From: Cryobacterium tagatosivorans
GTDB taxonomy: Bacteria > Actinomycetota > Actinomycetes > Actinomycetales > Microbacteriaceae
Assembly: GCF_004402215.1 (NCBI RefSeq)
Contig: NZ_SOEZ01000039.1
Coordinates: 1 to 64,000 of the forward strand
Direction: 5' to 3'
Length of the DNA stretch: 64,000 nt
Shown: positions 15,791-25,041 of the stretch, in pieces
Layout: each line of letters opens with the position of its first letter
How positions within the stretch are numbered: the first letter of the stretch is position 1
The notes under the pieces: generated by a model
The model's input: the letters and a program-made list of their open reading frames with translations, nothing else
The model's database searches: none
Told to the model about the DNA's origin: nothing
Translations under genes and position numbers: made by a program

Positions 15791-17179
15791 GTGACCGAGC
15801 GCCGCCCACCGGCCGCCGACGGGTCCGCCGGTCCGATCCCACGTCAGCGGCCGGCGTTCGTCGTGGACGCGTTCGGTGCGGGTCCCGTCCGGGTTGACGC
15901 CGCGTGGCTGCTGGCCGTCTTCGTCGCCCTCCTCCTCCTGATACCGGCGAACCTGACGATCGCGGCGCTCGGTTCGATCGGCACACCGGCCCTCATCGTC
16001 GGCCTGTTCGCGCTGCTCTGGTGGCTCGGCTCCCAGATGAACCGGACGACCTCCACCCTGACTCCCGCGCAGCCCATCCGACGGGCGATGTTCTGCTTCA
16101 CCATCGCGGTGCTCTTCAGCTACGTCGCGGCGACCGTGCGACCGCTCGACGGCTTCGAGCTGAACGGGGCGGACCGCGGCCTCCTGCTGATCGCCTCCTG
16201 GCTGGGAATCGTGCTTCTCACGTCCGACGGCCTGGTCGGAATCGCCCGACTCGAAGCACCACTGAGACTGCTCGTGCTCTTCGGCGCGGTCGTCGCCGTC
16301 GTGGGAATCGCGCAATTCCTGACCCGGATCCCGTTCGTCGACGTCATCCAGATTCCGGGGCTGACCCCCAACAACGAATTGACGAGCATCTACAACCGAT
16401 CCGGCTTCACTCGCGCCGCCGGAACGTCCACGCACCCCATTGAATTCGGCGTGGTCTTGTCGATGATCCTTCCCATTGCCCTGCACTTCGCCTTCGCCGA
16501 CACCCATCGGAACCACCTGGCGCGCTGGTTACCCGTGGCGGTGATCGCCTTCGCCGTGCCGATCACGATCTCGCGGTCGGCCCTGGTGGGAGTGGCCGTC
16601 GCGCTTCTGGTCCTCATCCCTTCGTGGTCGGTCCAGCGGCGACGGATCTCCTACGTCGTCATCGCTGCGGGGATCCTCGCGATATTCGTCACCATCCCGG
16701 GAATGGTCGGCTCCCTCACCAAACTCTTCACGGGCATCTCCGAGGACGGCAGCGCCCGCTCGCGCACCGACAGCTACTCCCTCGCGCTGGATTTCATTTC
16801 CCGATCGCCGATCTTCGGTCGCGGGATCTCGACGTTCCTTCCCGAATACCGGATCCTGGACAATCAGTACCTGGGCCTGCTCATCGAGGTCGGCGTCGTG
16901 GGCACCCTGGCGGCGGCCGGGCTCTTCCTCGTGGCCATTGTGTCCGCGGTGCGCAGCCGGCGACTGACCCAGGACCCGAAGGCCCGCAGCCTGGCCCAGT
17001 CCCTGGCCGCGATGGTGGCGGCGGGGGCGTGCACCTTCGCGACCTTCGACGCCTTCGGCTTCCCCCAGGCGTCCGGCCTCATGTTCCTCGGAATCGGGTG
17101 CATCGGCGCCCTCTCGAACACGCTGAGGAGAAACGCCGACTCGACCGGGGGACTCCGGCCGGTCGCGCCCCTGGCCTGA
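15791..17179 (+). CDS. Wzy-like O-antigen/EPS polymerase
   Basis: Four hundred and sixty-two residues with about 11 predicted membrane helices. The large periplasmic loop contains RAAGTSTHPIEFGVVLSMIL and DSYSLALDFISRSPIFGRG, the H-P-x-E-F and G-x-G features of the O-antigen ligase/polymerase family. GTG start directly after the Wzz-like gene. The protein would join lipid-linked repeat units on the outer face. It is one of two polymerase candidates in the island, the other being at 42677-44008. The downstream convergent junction carries a 17-bp tandem repeat. Confidence 0.85.
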   Translation: MTERRPPAADGSAGPIPRQRPAFVVDAFGAGPVRVDAAWLLAVFVALLLLIPANLTIAALGSIGTPALIVGLFALLWWLGSQMNRTTSTLTPAQPIRRAMFCFTIAVLFSYVAATVRPLDGFELNGADRGLLLIASWLGIVLLTSDGLVGIARLEAPLRLLVLFGAVVAVVGIAQFLTRIPFVDVIQIPGLTPNNELTSIYNRSGFTRAAGTSTHPIEFGVVLSMILPIALHFAFADTHRNHLARWLPVAVIAFAVPITISRSALVGVAVALLVLIPSWSVQRRRISYVVIAAGILAIFVTIPGMVGSLTKLFTGISEDGSARSRTDSYSLALDFISRSPIFGRGISTFLPEYRILDNQYLGLLIEVGVVGTLAAAGLFLVAIVSAVRSRRLTQDPKARSLAQSLAAMVAAGACTFATFDAFGFPQASGLMFLGIGCIGALSNTLRRNADSTGGLRPVAPLA

Positions 17180-17189
17180 CTCGTTCCCC

Positions 17190-17248
17190 AGGCCGGCTCG
17201 ATGCTCAGGCCGGTTTGATGCTCAGGCCGGCTCGTTTCCCAGGCCGGC
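17190..17248 (+). repeat. 17-bp tandem repeat at the wzy/wzx convergent junction
   Basis: Units at 17190-17206, 17207-17223 and 17224-17240 plus a partial one to 17248 share AGGCCGG at their start (AGGCCGGCTCGATGCTC, AGGCCGGTTTGATGCTC, AGGCCGGCTCGTTTCCC). The repeat spans the stop codon of the flippase gene (17222). A 17-base period is not a codon multiple, so copy number changes would alter that protein's last residues. Confidence 0.75.
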
Positions 17249-18694
17249 GGGCCTGGCGCCCAGGAGGCTTCGAACGGTGCGGATGAACTTCCGGCCTGTG
17301 ATGAGGGCGTAGATCGCGAAGCCCGTCACGCCGCCAACGGCCAGCAGGAGGAAGCCGGGGGGCAGGAGGCTCTTCACCAGCCACGCGGAGAGCAGCACGC
17401 CGGCCGCACCGAGCAGCGGGAGCAGGAGATCCGCCGCCAGGTAGCGCACCCTGGTCCCGGCGCGGTGCAGCAGGATGCCGATCCCCGGCACGACCAGGAC
17501 GAGGACGACGAGCGCGTGCGCCCAGGCCACCCCCTGGATCCCGAACGAGGTCGCCCCGAACACCAGGGCAGGCACCACGGCCACGAGCCACGCCGCATGC
17601 AGCCAGGCGTTGCCGACCGTTCGCCCGACCGCGACGAGGTAGTCGTAGCTCAACTCGACAAGCATCCGCCCGAGGCTCAGGATCACCAGCGCCGGCACGG
17701 CCAGGGCCGCGGCGGCCCACCGGTCGCCGTAGAGGAAGGTCACGATTCCCTCGGCGTAGGCGGCCAGGAGCGCGCTCAGCAGTGCGCCGAGGGCGAGCAC
17801 GAGGTAGAGCGCCTCCCGGAATCCCTGCCTGCCGTCACCCCTCTCGTGGAGCCGGGCGAACATGGCCGTGGTGACGCGGCGGACGGCGGCGGTGACCAGC
17901 GTCATCGGCCAGGTGCTCAGGTTGAAGGCCAGGAGGTACAGGCCCAGCTCGGCGGTCCCGAGGATCCGGCCGACGACCACGAAGTCAACGTTGACGAGGG
18001 CGAGCAGGAGCAGGCTGGCGCCGGCGAGCGGCAGCCCGAACCGCAGCATCCGGCCCGCGATCACGCGATCGAATCCCGGCCGGTAGCGCGCGGGAGCCCA
18101 GGCAAGGGACAGCACGCCCGTGACCAGGTTGCCCACGATCGCTCCCCAGGCCAGGCTCCACGCGCCCTGGCCGGACAGGGCGAGCAGGATCGTCACCGGG
18201 GTGCTGACCACGAAGGCGATCACATCGATCTGCATCCGTTTGGCCTGCATGAAGGCCCGGGTGAGCAGGGCCACCGGGACGGAGGCCACCCCGTCGATGA
18301 GCACGGCGACCGACATCAGCCGAACGATCCCCGTCGCTTCGGGAACTCCCATGGCCGCCGCGAACGGCTCGGCCGCGAACCAGCTCGCGATGAAGAGCGC
18401 GGCGCTCGTGACGATCGCCAGGGTGGTCACCGTCGGCGCGATCGCCGCGACGGACCCCGGATGCCGCACCAGCGCCACGCTGACGCCCAGCTCGTTCATG
18501 CTGAGCAGGAGATTGAGCACGACGAGGGCGACCGCGTACACGCCGAAGTCCTCCGGGGCGACGATCCGCGCGATCACGATTCCGGCCAGGAAGGAACCCA
18601 GCCGTCCGGCCAGGGTGTTGACCAGGCTCCAGCTCAGTCCCTTCCCCACCTGTTGTTCCAGGGTGCGAAGGGGTTCGTCCGGCGCGGCCGTCAT
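17222..18694 (-). CDS. Wzx-like polysaccharide flippase (MOP/PST family)
   Basis: Four hundred and ninety residues and 12-14 predicted helices. The N-terminal VGKGLSWSLVNTLAGRLGSF and ARIVAPEDFGVYAVALV match the polysaccharide transporter family that flips undecaprenyl-linked repeat units. It is the last gene of the seven-gene minus-strand operon starting at 24931 and follows the DegT aminotransferase after two bases. The C-terminal residues fall in the 17-bp tandem repeat. A second flippase lies at 44233-45621. Confidence 0.9.
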   Translation of the reverse strand: MTAAPDEPLRTLEQQVGKGLSWSLVNTLAGRLGSFLAGIVIARIVAPEDFGVYAVALVVLNLLLSMNELGVSVALVRHPGSVAAIAPTVTTLAIVTSAALFIASWFAAEPFAAAMGVPEATGIVRLMSVAVLIDGVASVPVALLTRAFMQAKRMQIDVIAFVVSTPVTILLALSGQGAWSLAWGAIVGNLVTGVLSLAWAPARYRPGFDRVIAGRMLRFGLPLAGASLLLLALVNVDFVVVGRILGTAELGLYLLAFNLSTWPMTLVTAAVRRVTTAMFARLHERGDGRQGFREALYLVLALGALLSALLAAYAEGIVTFLYGDRWAAAALAVPALVILSLGRMLVELSYDYLVAVGRTVGNAWLHAAWLVAVVPALVFGATSFGIQGVAWAHALVVLVLVVPGIGILLHRAGTRVRYLAADLLLPLLGAAGVLLSAWLVKSLLPPGFLLLAVGGVTGFAIYALITGRKFIRTVRSLLGARPAGLGNEPA

Positions 18695-18696
18695 GG

Positions 18697-19803
18697 CTAG
18701 ACCAGGCGCTTCAGGGCGTCCGCCACCCTGACCTGCTGCGCTTCGGCCAGGTGAGGGAACATCGGCAGGGACAGGAGCTCGGACGCGGCACGTTCCGCGA
18801 CCGGGAAATCGCCCCGGGACAGCCCCAGGCGCCGGAACGCCCCGGTGAGGTGGATCGGCGTCGGGTAGTGCAGCGCGGCGCCGATTCCCTCCGCTTTCAG
18901 GCCGGCCAGGACGCGATCCCGGTCCGGAACCCGGACGCAGTAGATGTGCCAGTTGTGCACGTTCCCCGGCAGGGTGACGGGCAGGCGGACACCCTCCAGG
19001 CCGGCAAGGAGTTCGTCGTACCGGAGCGCGGCGGCGCGGCGTGCGGCGTTCCAGGCCGGGAGGCGAGCGAGCTTTGCCCGGAGCACCACCGCCTGGATGG
19101 CATCGAGGCGGGAGTTGAATCCGAATTCGTCGTGCACGTACTTCTCCGTGCTGCCGTGGCTGGCGATCACACGCACCCGCTCCGCGAGCGTGCGGTCACC
19201 GGTCAGGACCGCGCCGGCGTCACCGGCGGCGCCGAGGTTCTTGCCGGGGTAGAAGCTCGTCCCGGCGATGCGGGCGAGCGACCCGGCCGGACGGCCGAAA
19301 CGGGTGGCTCCCTGGGACTGCGCGGCGTCCTCGATGACGGCGGCGCCGAACCGTTCCGCGACGGGCGTGATCTCGTCGAACGGGGCGGGCTGCCCGTACA
19401 GGTCGACGGCCAGGACGGCGGCCGTGTGCGGCGTGATGGCCCGTTCGACCGACGCGGCGTCGAGGAGCAGCGACTCGTCGTCGACGTCCGCGAACCGCAC
19501 GCGGGCGCCGGCCCGGATCACCGCCTCCGCCGAGGCGATGAAGGAATTGGCGGGGACCAGCACCTCCGCGCCCTCCCCGATGTCCAGGGCGCGCAGCGCC
19601 AGCTCCAGGGCGTCGGTCCCGTTCCCGACGCCGACGCAGTGGGCCACGTCCGAGAAGGCGGCGAATTCCGTCTCGAACGATGTCACCTGGTCGCCGCCGA
19701 TGAACCCGCCGCCGCGCACGATCGCCTCGAGGTCGGCCAGGATCTCGTCGGCGACCTCCGCCTGCTGGGCGACGAGGTCCATGAACGGTACGGCTTCGCT
19801 CAC
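18697..19803 (-). CDS. DegT/DnrJ/EryC1/StrS aminotransferase (3-amino-sugar type)
   Basis: Three hundred and sixty-eight residues, PLP-dependent, making an amino sugar from a nucleotide-linked keto-sugar. The PLP lysine is in GTSFYPGKNLGAAGDAGA, and the substrate/PLP region is VGVGNGTDALELALRAL with EDAAQSQGATRFG. The FYPGKNLGA form is typical of WbpE/WlbC/QdtB-like enzymes acting at C3. This fits the Gfo/Idh dehydrogenase at the head of the operon, which would supply a 3-keto sugar. GTG start with GAGGGGG 8 nt upstream, overlapping the preceding stop (GTGA). Confidence 0.87.
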   Translation of the reverse strand: MSEAVPFMDLVAQQAEVADEILADLEAIVRGGGFIGGDQVTSFETEFAAFSDVAHCVGVGNGTDALELALRALDIGEGAEVLVPANSFIASAEAVIRAGARVRFADVDDESLLLDAASVERAITPHTAAVLAVDLYGQPAPFDEITPVAERFGAAVIEDAAQSQGATRFGRPAGSLARIAGTSFYPGKNLGAAGDAGAVLTGDRTLAERVRVIASHGSTEKYVHDEFGFNSRLDAIQAVVLRAKLARLPAWNAARRAAALRYDELLAGLEGVRLPVTLPGNVHNWHIYCVRVPDRDRVLAGLKAEGIGAALHYPTPIHLTGAFRRLGLSRGDFPVAERAASELLSLPMFPHLAEAQQVRVADALKRLV

Positions 19804-21044
19804 CGGGACCGCCCCCTCTGCTCCTGCGCCCGCATGGCCGCGAGCGAGTTGAAATCGTCGCGCACCACGCCACCCAGCCTTCGTTTGACCTTGCGATCCA
19901 GTTCGTACCGGGTGACGGAGAGGTACGGCCCGAGGAGCCGGGACATCGCGCGCGGTTCGGAGCGGTGACGCCCGATTGCCTCGCCGTAGAAGGCCTCCAG
20001 CGCCTCGGTTGCGGCGTCGAGGCCGTAGCGGGATTCGACGGTGGCCCTGGCAAACTCCCCGAGCCTTCCTCGCAGCGCGGCATCGGCCAGCAGCGGACGA
20101 AGGAGCGCCGCGAGCCGCGCGGCGCCGTCGCCGCCGTCGCCGATGCCGAACCATCCTCCGCCGACGAATTCGGGCAGCGAACCGGGCTCGAGCAGGCGCC
20201 AGAAGCCGCTTTCGCCCTGCACGACCAACGGCTTGCCGAAGGCCATGGCCCGGAGCGCCGACCCGCCCATGCCAAGCGCGATGTCGGCGGCGTCGTACAC
20301 GGCGCGAGGATCGGGCAGGTCGCCGGTCAGCCGGACGACATCCGTTCCGGCGGCGGCGTTCGCCCGCCGGGCCGCGGATTCGACCTCGGCCCGGGCCGGC
20401 CCGTCGCCGGCGATCACGAGCCGCACCGGGAACTCGGTTGCCAGCCGGCCGACGGCGCTGATCGCGGTCAGGATGCCCTCCCGCTTGAGTTCGGCGGCCA
20501 GCCGGGTGACCAGGGAAACGACGAGGGTGCCCGGGTCGATGCCCAGCAGGGCCTTCGATTCGAGCTGGTCGATCGGCCGGTCCCGCCGGGTGTCGACCGG
20601 CGGCTCCAGCAGGGTGACCTGGGGTCGTTTCGCCTGCTCCGACCGGAGGATGCTCTCCGTCCCCACGGTGAGCGGGAGCCAGTGCGGCAGGAACGGCGCC
20701 ACGGACATGGACATGACGGAGCACACGGCGGGCACGTTGAGCCTCCGATACGGGCCGAAGACCGCCTCCACGGCCGGCGGCCACTCGAAGCCGTGCACCA
20801 CATCGGCGTTCAGCTCCTCGACGACGTCGCAGAGACGGCCCATGACGGCCTGCGACGGCCGGATCCGGGGCCGGGGCGCCGGCTCGTGCCGAAGCCCCCG
20901 CTCGGCGAGGAGGTCGACCAGCGGGCCCGGCGGACCGAAGACGACGACCTCATGCCCGCGAGCCTGCAGGGAGCCGGCGATGTCGATCGCGTTTTTCTGG
21001 CTTCCGCCGATTTCCATCGAGTGCGGATAGACCACGATCCTCAC
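19800..21044 (-). CDS. GT4 family glycosyltransferase
   Basis: Four hundred and fourteen residues. GT-B fold with VYPHSMEIGGSQKNAIDIA (the glycine-rich acceptor loop) and, in the C-terminal half, LVTRLAAELKREGILTAI, RLVIAGDGPARAEVE and RAMAFGKPLVVQGESG. The E-x7-E motif is diverged (ALRAMAFGKPLVV). GTG start overlaps the stop of the acetyltransferase (GTGA). Lying inside the amino-sugar operon, it is a candidate for adding that sugar to the repeat unit. Confidence 0.87.
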   Translation of the reverse strand: MRIVVYPHSMEIGGSQKNAIDIAGSLQARGHEVVVFGPPGPLVDLLAERGLRHEPAPRPRIRPSQAVMGRLCDVVEELNADVVHGFEWPPAVEAVFGPYRRLNVPAVCSVMSMSVAPFLPHWLPLTVGTESILRSEQAKRPQVTLLEPPVDTRRDRPIDQLESKALLGIDPGTLVVSLVTRLAAELKREGILTAISAVGRLATEFPVRLVIAGDGPARAEVESAARRANAAAGTDVVRLTGDLPDPRAVYDAADIALGMGGSALRAMAFGKPLVVQGESGFWRLLEPGSLPEFVGGGWFGIGDGGDGAARLAALLRPLLADAALRGRLGEFARATVESRYGLDAATEALEAFYGEAIGRHRSEPRAMSRLLGPYLSVTRYELDRKVKRRLGGVVRDDFNSLAAMRAQEQRGRSR

Positions 21045-21712
21045 GTCAGCCGCGCATCCAGCATCGGCGCCGGCTCGGCCGCGAACGCCGTGGAGCGCAG
21101 GGCGCGCGCCGGAACGCCGGCCCAGGTCTCCCCGGCCGGCACGTCCGTGAGCACCGCAGCGCCCATCCCGACGGTGGCCCCGCGCCCGACCCGGACCCGC
21201 TGCCGGATCGACGCATTCATTCCGACGTAGCTCTCGGCCTCGAGGACCACTCCGCCGCCGAGGGAGACGCCGGCGGCGATGGTCACGAAGTCGCCGACGA
21301 CGTCGTCGTGGGTCAGGGTGGCATGGGGCATGATGACGGCATGACGGCCGATGCCAACGTCGGCTGTCACGACCACGCCGGCCAGCAGGATGCCCCCGGG
21401 CCCGATTCCGGTGCCCCTGGCGACACTGGCTGCCGGGGAGATGAACGTGACATAGCGTTCGACGCCGACGTCCAGGGCGGCCAGCCGCTCGGCGACCCGG
21501 CGCCGGCCGGACCCGGACCCGACACAGATCAAGAGCCGCTCCGGCCGCGTTGCCGCCCGGGCGATGGGGCCGAGCACGGGAACACCGGACAGGAGCGAGC
21601 CGTGCAGGGATTCGTCGTCGTCGAGGACCCCGACGATGCCGAGCGTGTCCCGCGCGGCGGCAATGACTTCCCGGGCCAGCCCGCTTGCCGCGAGCAGGAG
21701 CACGCCCGTCAT
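21041..21712 (-). CDS. PglD/NeuD-like nucleotide-sugar acetyltransferase
   Basis: Two hundred and twenty-three residues. The N-terminal UDP-binding subdomain starts GVLLLAASGLAREVIAAAR. A left-handed beta-helix of hexapeptide repeats follows (about 95-205), with HAVIMPHATLTHDDVVGDF holding the catalytic His and GVSLGGGVVLEAESYVGM after it. PglD-type enzymes N-acetylate UDP-4-amino sugars; NeuD types act on sialic-acid precursors. It is coupled to the DegT aminotransferase upstream (ATGA), so the pair likely makes an N-acylated amino sugar. Exact substrate not determinable. Confidence 0.88.
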   Translation of the reverse strand: MTGVLLLAASGLAREVIAAARDTLGIVGVLDDDESLHGSLLSGVPVLGPIARAATRPERLLICVGSGSGRRRVAERLAALDVGVERYVTFISPAASVARGTGIGPGGILLAGVVVTADVGIGRHAVIMPHATLTHDDVVGDFVTIAAGVSLGGGVVLEAESYVGMNASIRQRVRVGRGATVGMGAAVLTDVPAGETWAGVPARALRSTAFAAEPAPMLDARLT

Positions 21713-22860
21713 GTCGGCTCCCGCACCGAAGCCGCCGCGCGCAGCGTCCCCGCCACGCGGTCCTGTTCTTCTTCGGTCAGCTGGTGGAAGAGCGGGAGGA
21801 TCAGCGTGTTGTCGGTCAACCGCTCGGTCACCGGGAGCGGGGCCGATCCGGTGTCCATCCCCCACCAGGCCGGCTGGCGGTGCGCGGCCATGATGCCGCG
21901 CCGCGCGGAGATGTCGGCCCGGGCGAGGGCGGCGAGCACGCCGTCGCGATCGACCGGGAACGCCTCGTCGACCTCCACCCAGTAGGACTGGAAGTTCGAC
22001 CGGCCCCACTCGGGGTCGGCTACCGGGCGCAGCCCGGCGACCCCGGAGAGCAGCGCCGCGTACCGGTCGGCCAGTTCCCGACGGCGCCGGATGGTCTCCG
22101 GCAGCCTGCCGAGCTGCACGATGCCGACGGCGGCCTGCAGGTCGGTCATCCGATAGTTGAAGCCGATCTCGAGGTACTCCTCCGCCGGCGCGAGCACGCT
22201 GGCCTGGCGGTCCGCCGCGGAGACGCTCATGGCATGCTCCCGCAGCCGGCGCGCCCGCAGCGCCCACTCCTCGTTGGAGGTCGTGAGCATCCCGCCCTCC
22301 CCGGTGGTGAGCAGCTTGCGCGGGTGGAAGGACCAGGCGGTGAGGACGGCCCCCGAGCCGACCGGGTTCCCGTGGTAGAGCGAGCCGGCGCCGCACGCGG
22401 CATCCTCGATCACGAGGATTCCCCGGGGGTCGCAGAGCGCGCGGATGGGGTCCAGGTCGACCGGCATCCCGCCCTGGTCGACCACGATGACGGCCTTCGT
22501 CCGCGCGGTGAGGGCCGCGGCGATCGTCCCGGCGCTCACGTTCCCGGTGGTTGCCTCCACGTCGGCGAAAACGGTCCTGGCCCCGACGTAGATCGGGGCG
22601 TTCGCGGTCGCGATGAACGAGAACGACGGAACGACCACGTCGTCGCCGGCCGCGACGCCCGCGACGATGAGAGCCAGGTGGAGCGCCGTCGTGCAATTGG
22701 AGGTGGCAACGGCGAACGGGGACCCCACGGCCTCGGCGAAGAGCGTCTCGAAACGCGCGACGCGCGGTCCCTGCGCCAGCCAGCCCGACTCGATGACCTC
22801 GGTGACGGCCGCGATCTCCTCCGGGCCCAGCCACGGCTTCATCACGTTGATGCGCGTCAT
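21709..22860 (-). CDS. DegT/DnrJ/EryC1/StrS aminotransferase (PglE/LegC-like)
   Basis: Three hundred and eighty-three residues. The N-terminus MKPWLGPEEIAAVTEVIESG and NCTTALHLAL are typical of the family. The PLP lysine is in SFHPRKLLTTGEGGM, and IEDAACGAG carries the conserved Asp. The FHPRK-TTGEGGM form resembles aminotransferases acting at C4 of 4-keto sugars (PglE, LegC, ArnB). It is followed without gap by a PglD-like acetyltransferase, the usual partner. ATG overlaps the preceding stop. Confidence 0.88.
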   Translation of the reverse strand: MTRINVMKPWLGPEEIAAVTEVIESGWLAQGPRVARFETLFAEAVGSPFAVATSNCTTALHLALIVAGVAAGDDVVVPSFSFIATANAPIYVGARTVFADVEATTGNVSAGTIAAALTARTKAVIVVDQGGMPVDLDPIRALCDPRGILVIEDAACGAGSLYHGNPVGSGAVLTAWSFHPRKLLTTGEGGMLTTSNEEWALRARRLREHAMSVSAADRQASVLAPAEEYLEIGFNYRMTDLQAAVGIVQLGRLPETIRRRRELADRYAALLSGVAGLRPVADPEWGRSNFQSYWVEVDEAFPVDRDGVLAALARADISARRGIMAAHRQPAWWGMDTGSAPLPVTERLTDNTLILPLFHQLTEEEQDRVAGTLRAAASVREPT

Positions 22861-23855
22861 GACGACGGCACCAGCGAGCGGCCCTGGGCGATCTCCTCAC
22901 GGAGCGGCTCCCACCAGTTGACGAGCTCCCGGAGCCCCTCCGCCAGGGTGACCTTCGCTTCGAACCCGAGGACGTCCCTGGCCAGCGAGACGTCGGCCAG
23001 GCGACGGGTGACCCCGTTGATGGCACGGTCCGGTCCGTGTTCGACCGGCAGGTCGGAGCCCATCGCTTCCAGGAGCGCCTCCGCGAGGCCCAGCAGGCTC
23101 GTCTCGACGCCGCTGGCGATGTTGAAGACCCCTTCGCGCACCTCGCTCGTCGCGGCGAGCAGGTTGGACCGGGCAATGTCCCTCGTGAAGACGAAGTCCA
23201 TGGTCTGCAGGCCGTCGCCGAAGATCAACGGCGCCTTCCCGTCGGCGATGCGTTCCATCCAGCGCACGAGCACCTCGGTGTACAGCCCGTGCACATCCAT
23301 CCGGGGCCCGTAGACATTGAAATAGCGGAGGCACACGTAGTCGAGTCCGTTCATCGCCCGGAAGCTTCGGAGCATGCCCTCGTTGAACGATTTCGCGGCG
23401 CCGTAGAACGTGTCGTTGTTGTGATGGTGGTGTCGCTCCGGAGTCGGGAATTCCTCGGCGAGCCCGTACACGGATGCGCTGGAGGCCGCGATCACCTTGC
23501 CGACCGAGTGGGCCACGGCCGCCTCGAAGACGTTGAAGGTTCCATCGACGAGGACCTCGAGTGCCAGGCGCGGCTCCTCGGCACACTGCGTGATCCGGAT
23601 CGCCGCCTGGTGGAAGACCAGGTCCTTGCCCCGCGTCACGTCGCGAACGAGGTCGCGGTCGCGGATGTCGCCCTCGACCAGGGTGACCCGACCGGTTGCC
23701 AGGGCGCCGTCGAGGTTCGCCCGCCGACCGCGGACCAGGTTGTCGAGCACATCGATGTGGTCTACCCCGGCCTCCAGCAGCTGGTCCACGATCTCGGAGC
23801 CGATGGTCCCCGCTCCGCCGGTGACCAGCACGTTCGCTCCGTGCAATTCGCTCAC
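22857..23855 (-). CDS. NAD-dependent epimerase/dehydratase (extended SDR)
   Basis: Three hundred and thirty-two residues. Rossmann motif VTGGAGTIGSEIVDQLL, the catalytic pair in YGAAK with Ser in SSASVYG, and RYFNVYGPRMD for the UDP-sugar site. It resembles UDP-GlcNAc/UDP-glucose 4-epimerases. It could alternatively be a 4,6-dehydratase, but the length (332) and missing membrane part exclude a PglF-type enzyme. A HHHH stretch lies just before the active site. GTG start overlapping the preceding stop (GTGA). It probably feeds a precursor to the DegT/PglD-like pair. Confidence 0.88.
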   Translation of the reverse strand: MSELHGANVLVTGGAGTIGSEIVDQLLEAGVDHIDVLDNLVRGRRANLDGALATGRVTLVEGDIRDRDLVRDVTRGKDLVFHQAAIRITQCAEEPRLALEVLVDGTFNVFEAAVAHSVGKVIAASSASVYGLAEEFPTPERHHHHNNDTFYGAAKSFNEGMLRSFRAMNGLDYVCLRYFNVYGPRMDVHGLYTEVLVRWMERIADGKAPLIFGDGLQTMDFVFTRDIARSNLLAATSEVREGVFNIASGVETSLLGLAEALLEAMGSDLPVEHGPDRAINGVTRRLADVSLARDVLGFEAKVTLAEGLRELVNWWEPLREEIAQGRSLVPSS

Positions 23856-24931
23856 AGTAACTCCTCTGCCAGGGGTCGATCGGCGGCAATTCGATCGGCG
23901 TCAAGGGGGGTGGCCGCACCGAAGCCGGCGAGGCTGCGACTGGCTGCCTCCAGGATGGAAAGTACACGCAAGCCCGCCTCGCCGTCGGTGCGGGACGGGC
24001 GGCGGTCCCGGATGGCCTCGGCGAACTCGCTGGCCATGGCGCCGAGGGCCTCCCGCTCCGGGAGGGCCGGCGACCAGGTGTCGCCGAGGCGGTAGGAGAC
24101 CGTGGCCGCGCTGCGTTCGGCTCCGTCGAGGGCCTGGAGCTCGAGGTCGACTCCCCGGTCGTAGACGCTGAGTCGCTGCTGGGGGTTGAGGTCGTCCCAG
24201 ACGAGTGTGCGTTTGGTGCCGCCGATGATCATCTGCCGGATCTTGGTGGGGCTGAGCCAGTTCACGTGCACGTGCGCCATCGCCCCGTTCGGCAGCGGAA
24301 GGCTGAGGTAGCCCACGCAGGATTTCCCCGCTCCGAGCGGGTCGGCACCGTGCGCCGAAACCGTGAGGGGCCGCAGTCCCCCCGGCAGCACGAAGTCGAT
24401 GATCGACAGGTCGTGCGGTGCGAGGTCCCAGAACACGTCGACATCCGGCTGGATGAGACCGAGGTTGATCCGCACGGAATCGACGAAGAGAATGTCGCCG
24501 AGCGCTCCTTCTTCTATGAGCTCGCGGATCTTCAGCACCGCGGGCGTGTAACAGTAGGTATGGTCGGCCATCAGGACCAGTCCGCGCTCCGCGGCCGCGC
24601 GGACCATGTCACGCCCGCGCACCCCTGTGTCGGCCAGCGGCTTCTCCACCATGACGTGCATTCCGGCCGACAGGGCCGCCCGGGCGATCCCGTGGTGGGT
24701 CTTCGCCGGCGTCGCAATCGCCACCGCATCGAGGTCGGCGGATGCGAGCAGGTCGCTCAGCGCGGTGACCACGCGCACACCGCCGGTCATCTCCGCGACC
24801 CGGCGTGCCCGCTCACCGTCGATGTCGCAAATCGCGACGAGGTTCCAGTCCGGGCTGGTGTGGAAATTCCGGGCCAGGTTCGGACCCCAGTAGCCCGCGC
24901 CCACCACCGCGATGTTCAGCTTCGTGGTCAT
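23852..24931 (-). CDS. Gfo/Idh/MocA oxidoreductase (WbpB/WlbA-like)
   Basis: Three hundred and fifty-nine residues. The N-terminal NAD(P) motif is VVGAGYWGPNLARNF. MVEKPLADTG carries the family EKP lysine. HVHVNWLSP and WDLAPHDLSI are typical of the WbpB/WlbA branch, which oxidises C3 of UDP-HexNAcA before transamination. The ATG at 24931 is chosen because GGAGG lies 5-6 nt upstream; upstream in-frame codons do not look coding. First gene of the 17222-24931 operon, in which every junction overlaps or nearly overlaps. Divergent from promoter P2. Confidence 0.9.
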   Translation of the reverse strand: MTTKLNIAVVGAGYWGPNLARNFHTSPDWNLVAICDIDGERARRVAEMTGGVRVVTALSDLLASADLDAVAIATPAKTHHGIARAALSAGMHVMVEKPLADTGVRGRDMVRAAAERGLVLMADHTYCYTPAVLKIRELIEEGALGDILFVDSVRINLGLIQPDVDVFWDLAPHDLSIIDFVLPGGLRPLTVSAHGADPLGAGKSCVGYLSLPLPNGAMAHVHVNWLSPTKIRQMIIGGTKRTLVWDDLNPQQRLSVYDRGVDLELQALDGAERSAATVSYRLGDTWSPALPEREALGAMASEFAEAIRDRRPSRTDGEAGLRVLSILEAASRSLAGFGAATPLDADRIAADRPLAEELL

Positions 24932-25041
24932 CTGCGCCTCCAACCGGCGTGCGTCCAGTGCCAGGCATCCGGCGGGCTCGTCCGAGCGATCTGAATATCT
25001 CTCACGTTTCAGACAATGGCACGGCACCCTGCGCTCGAATA

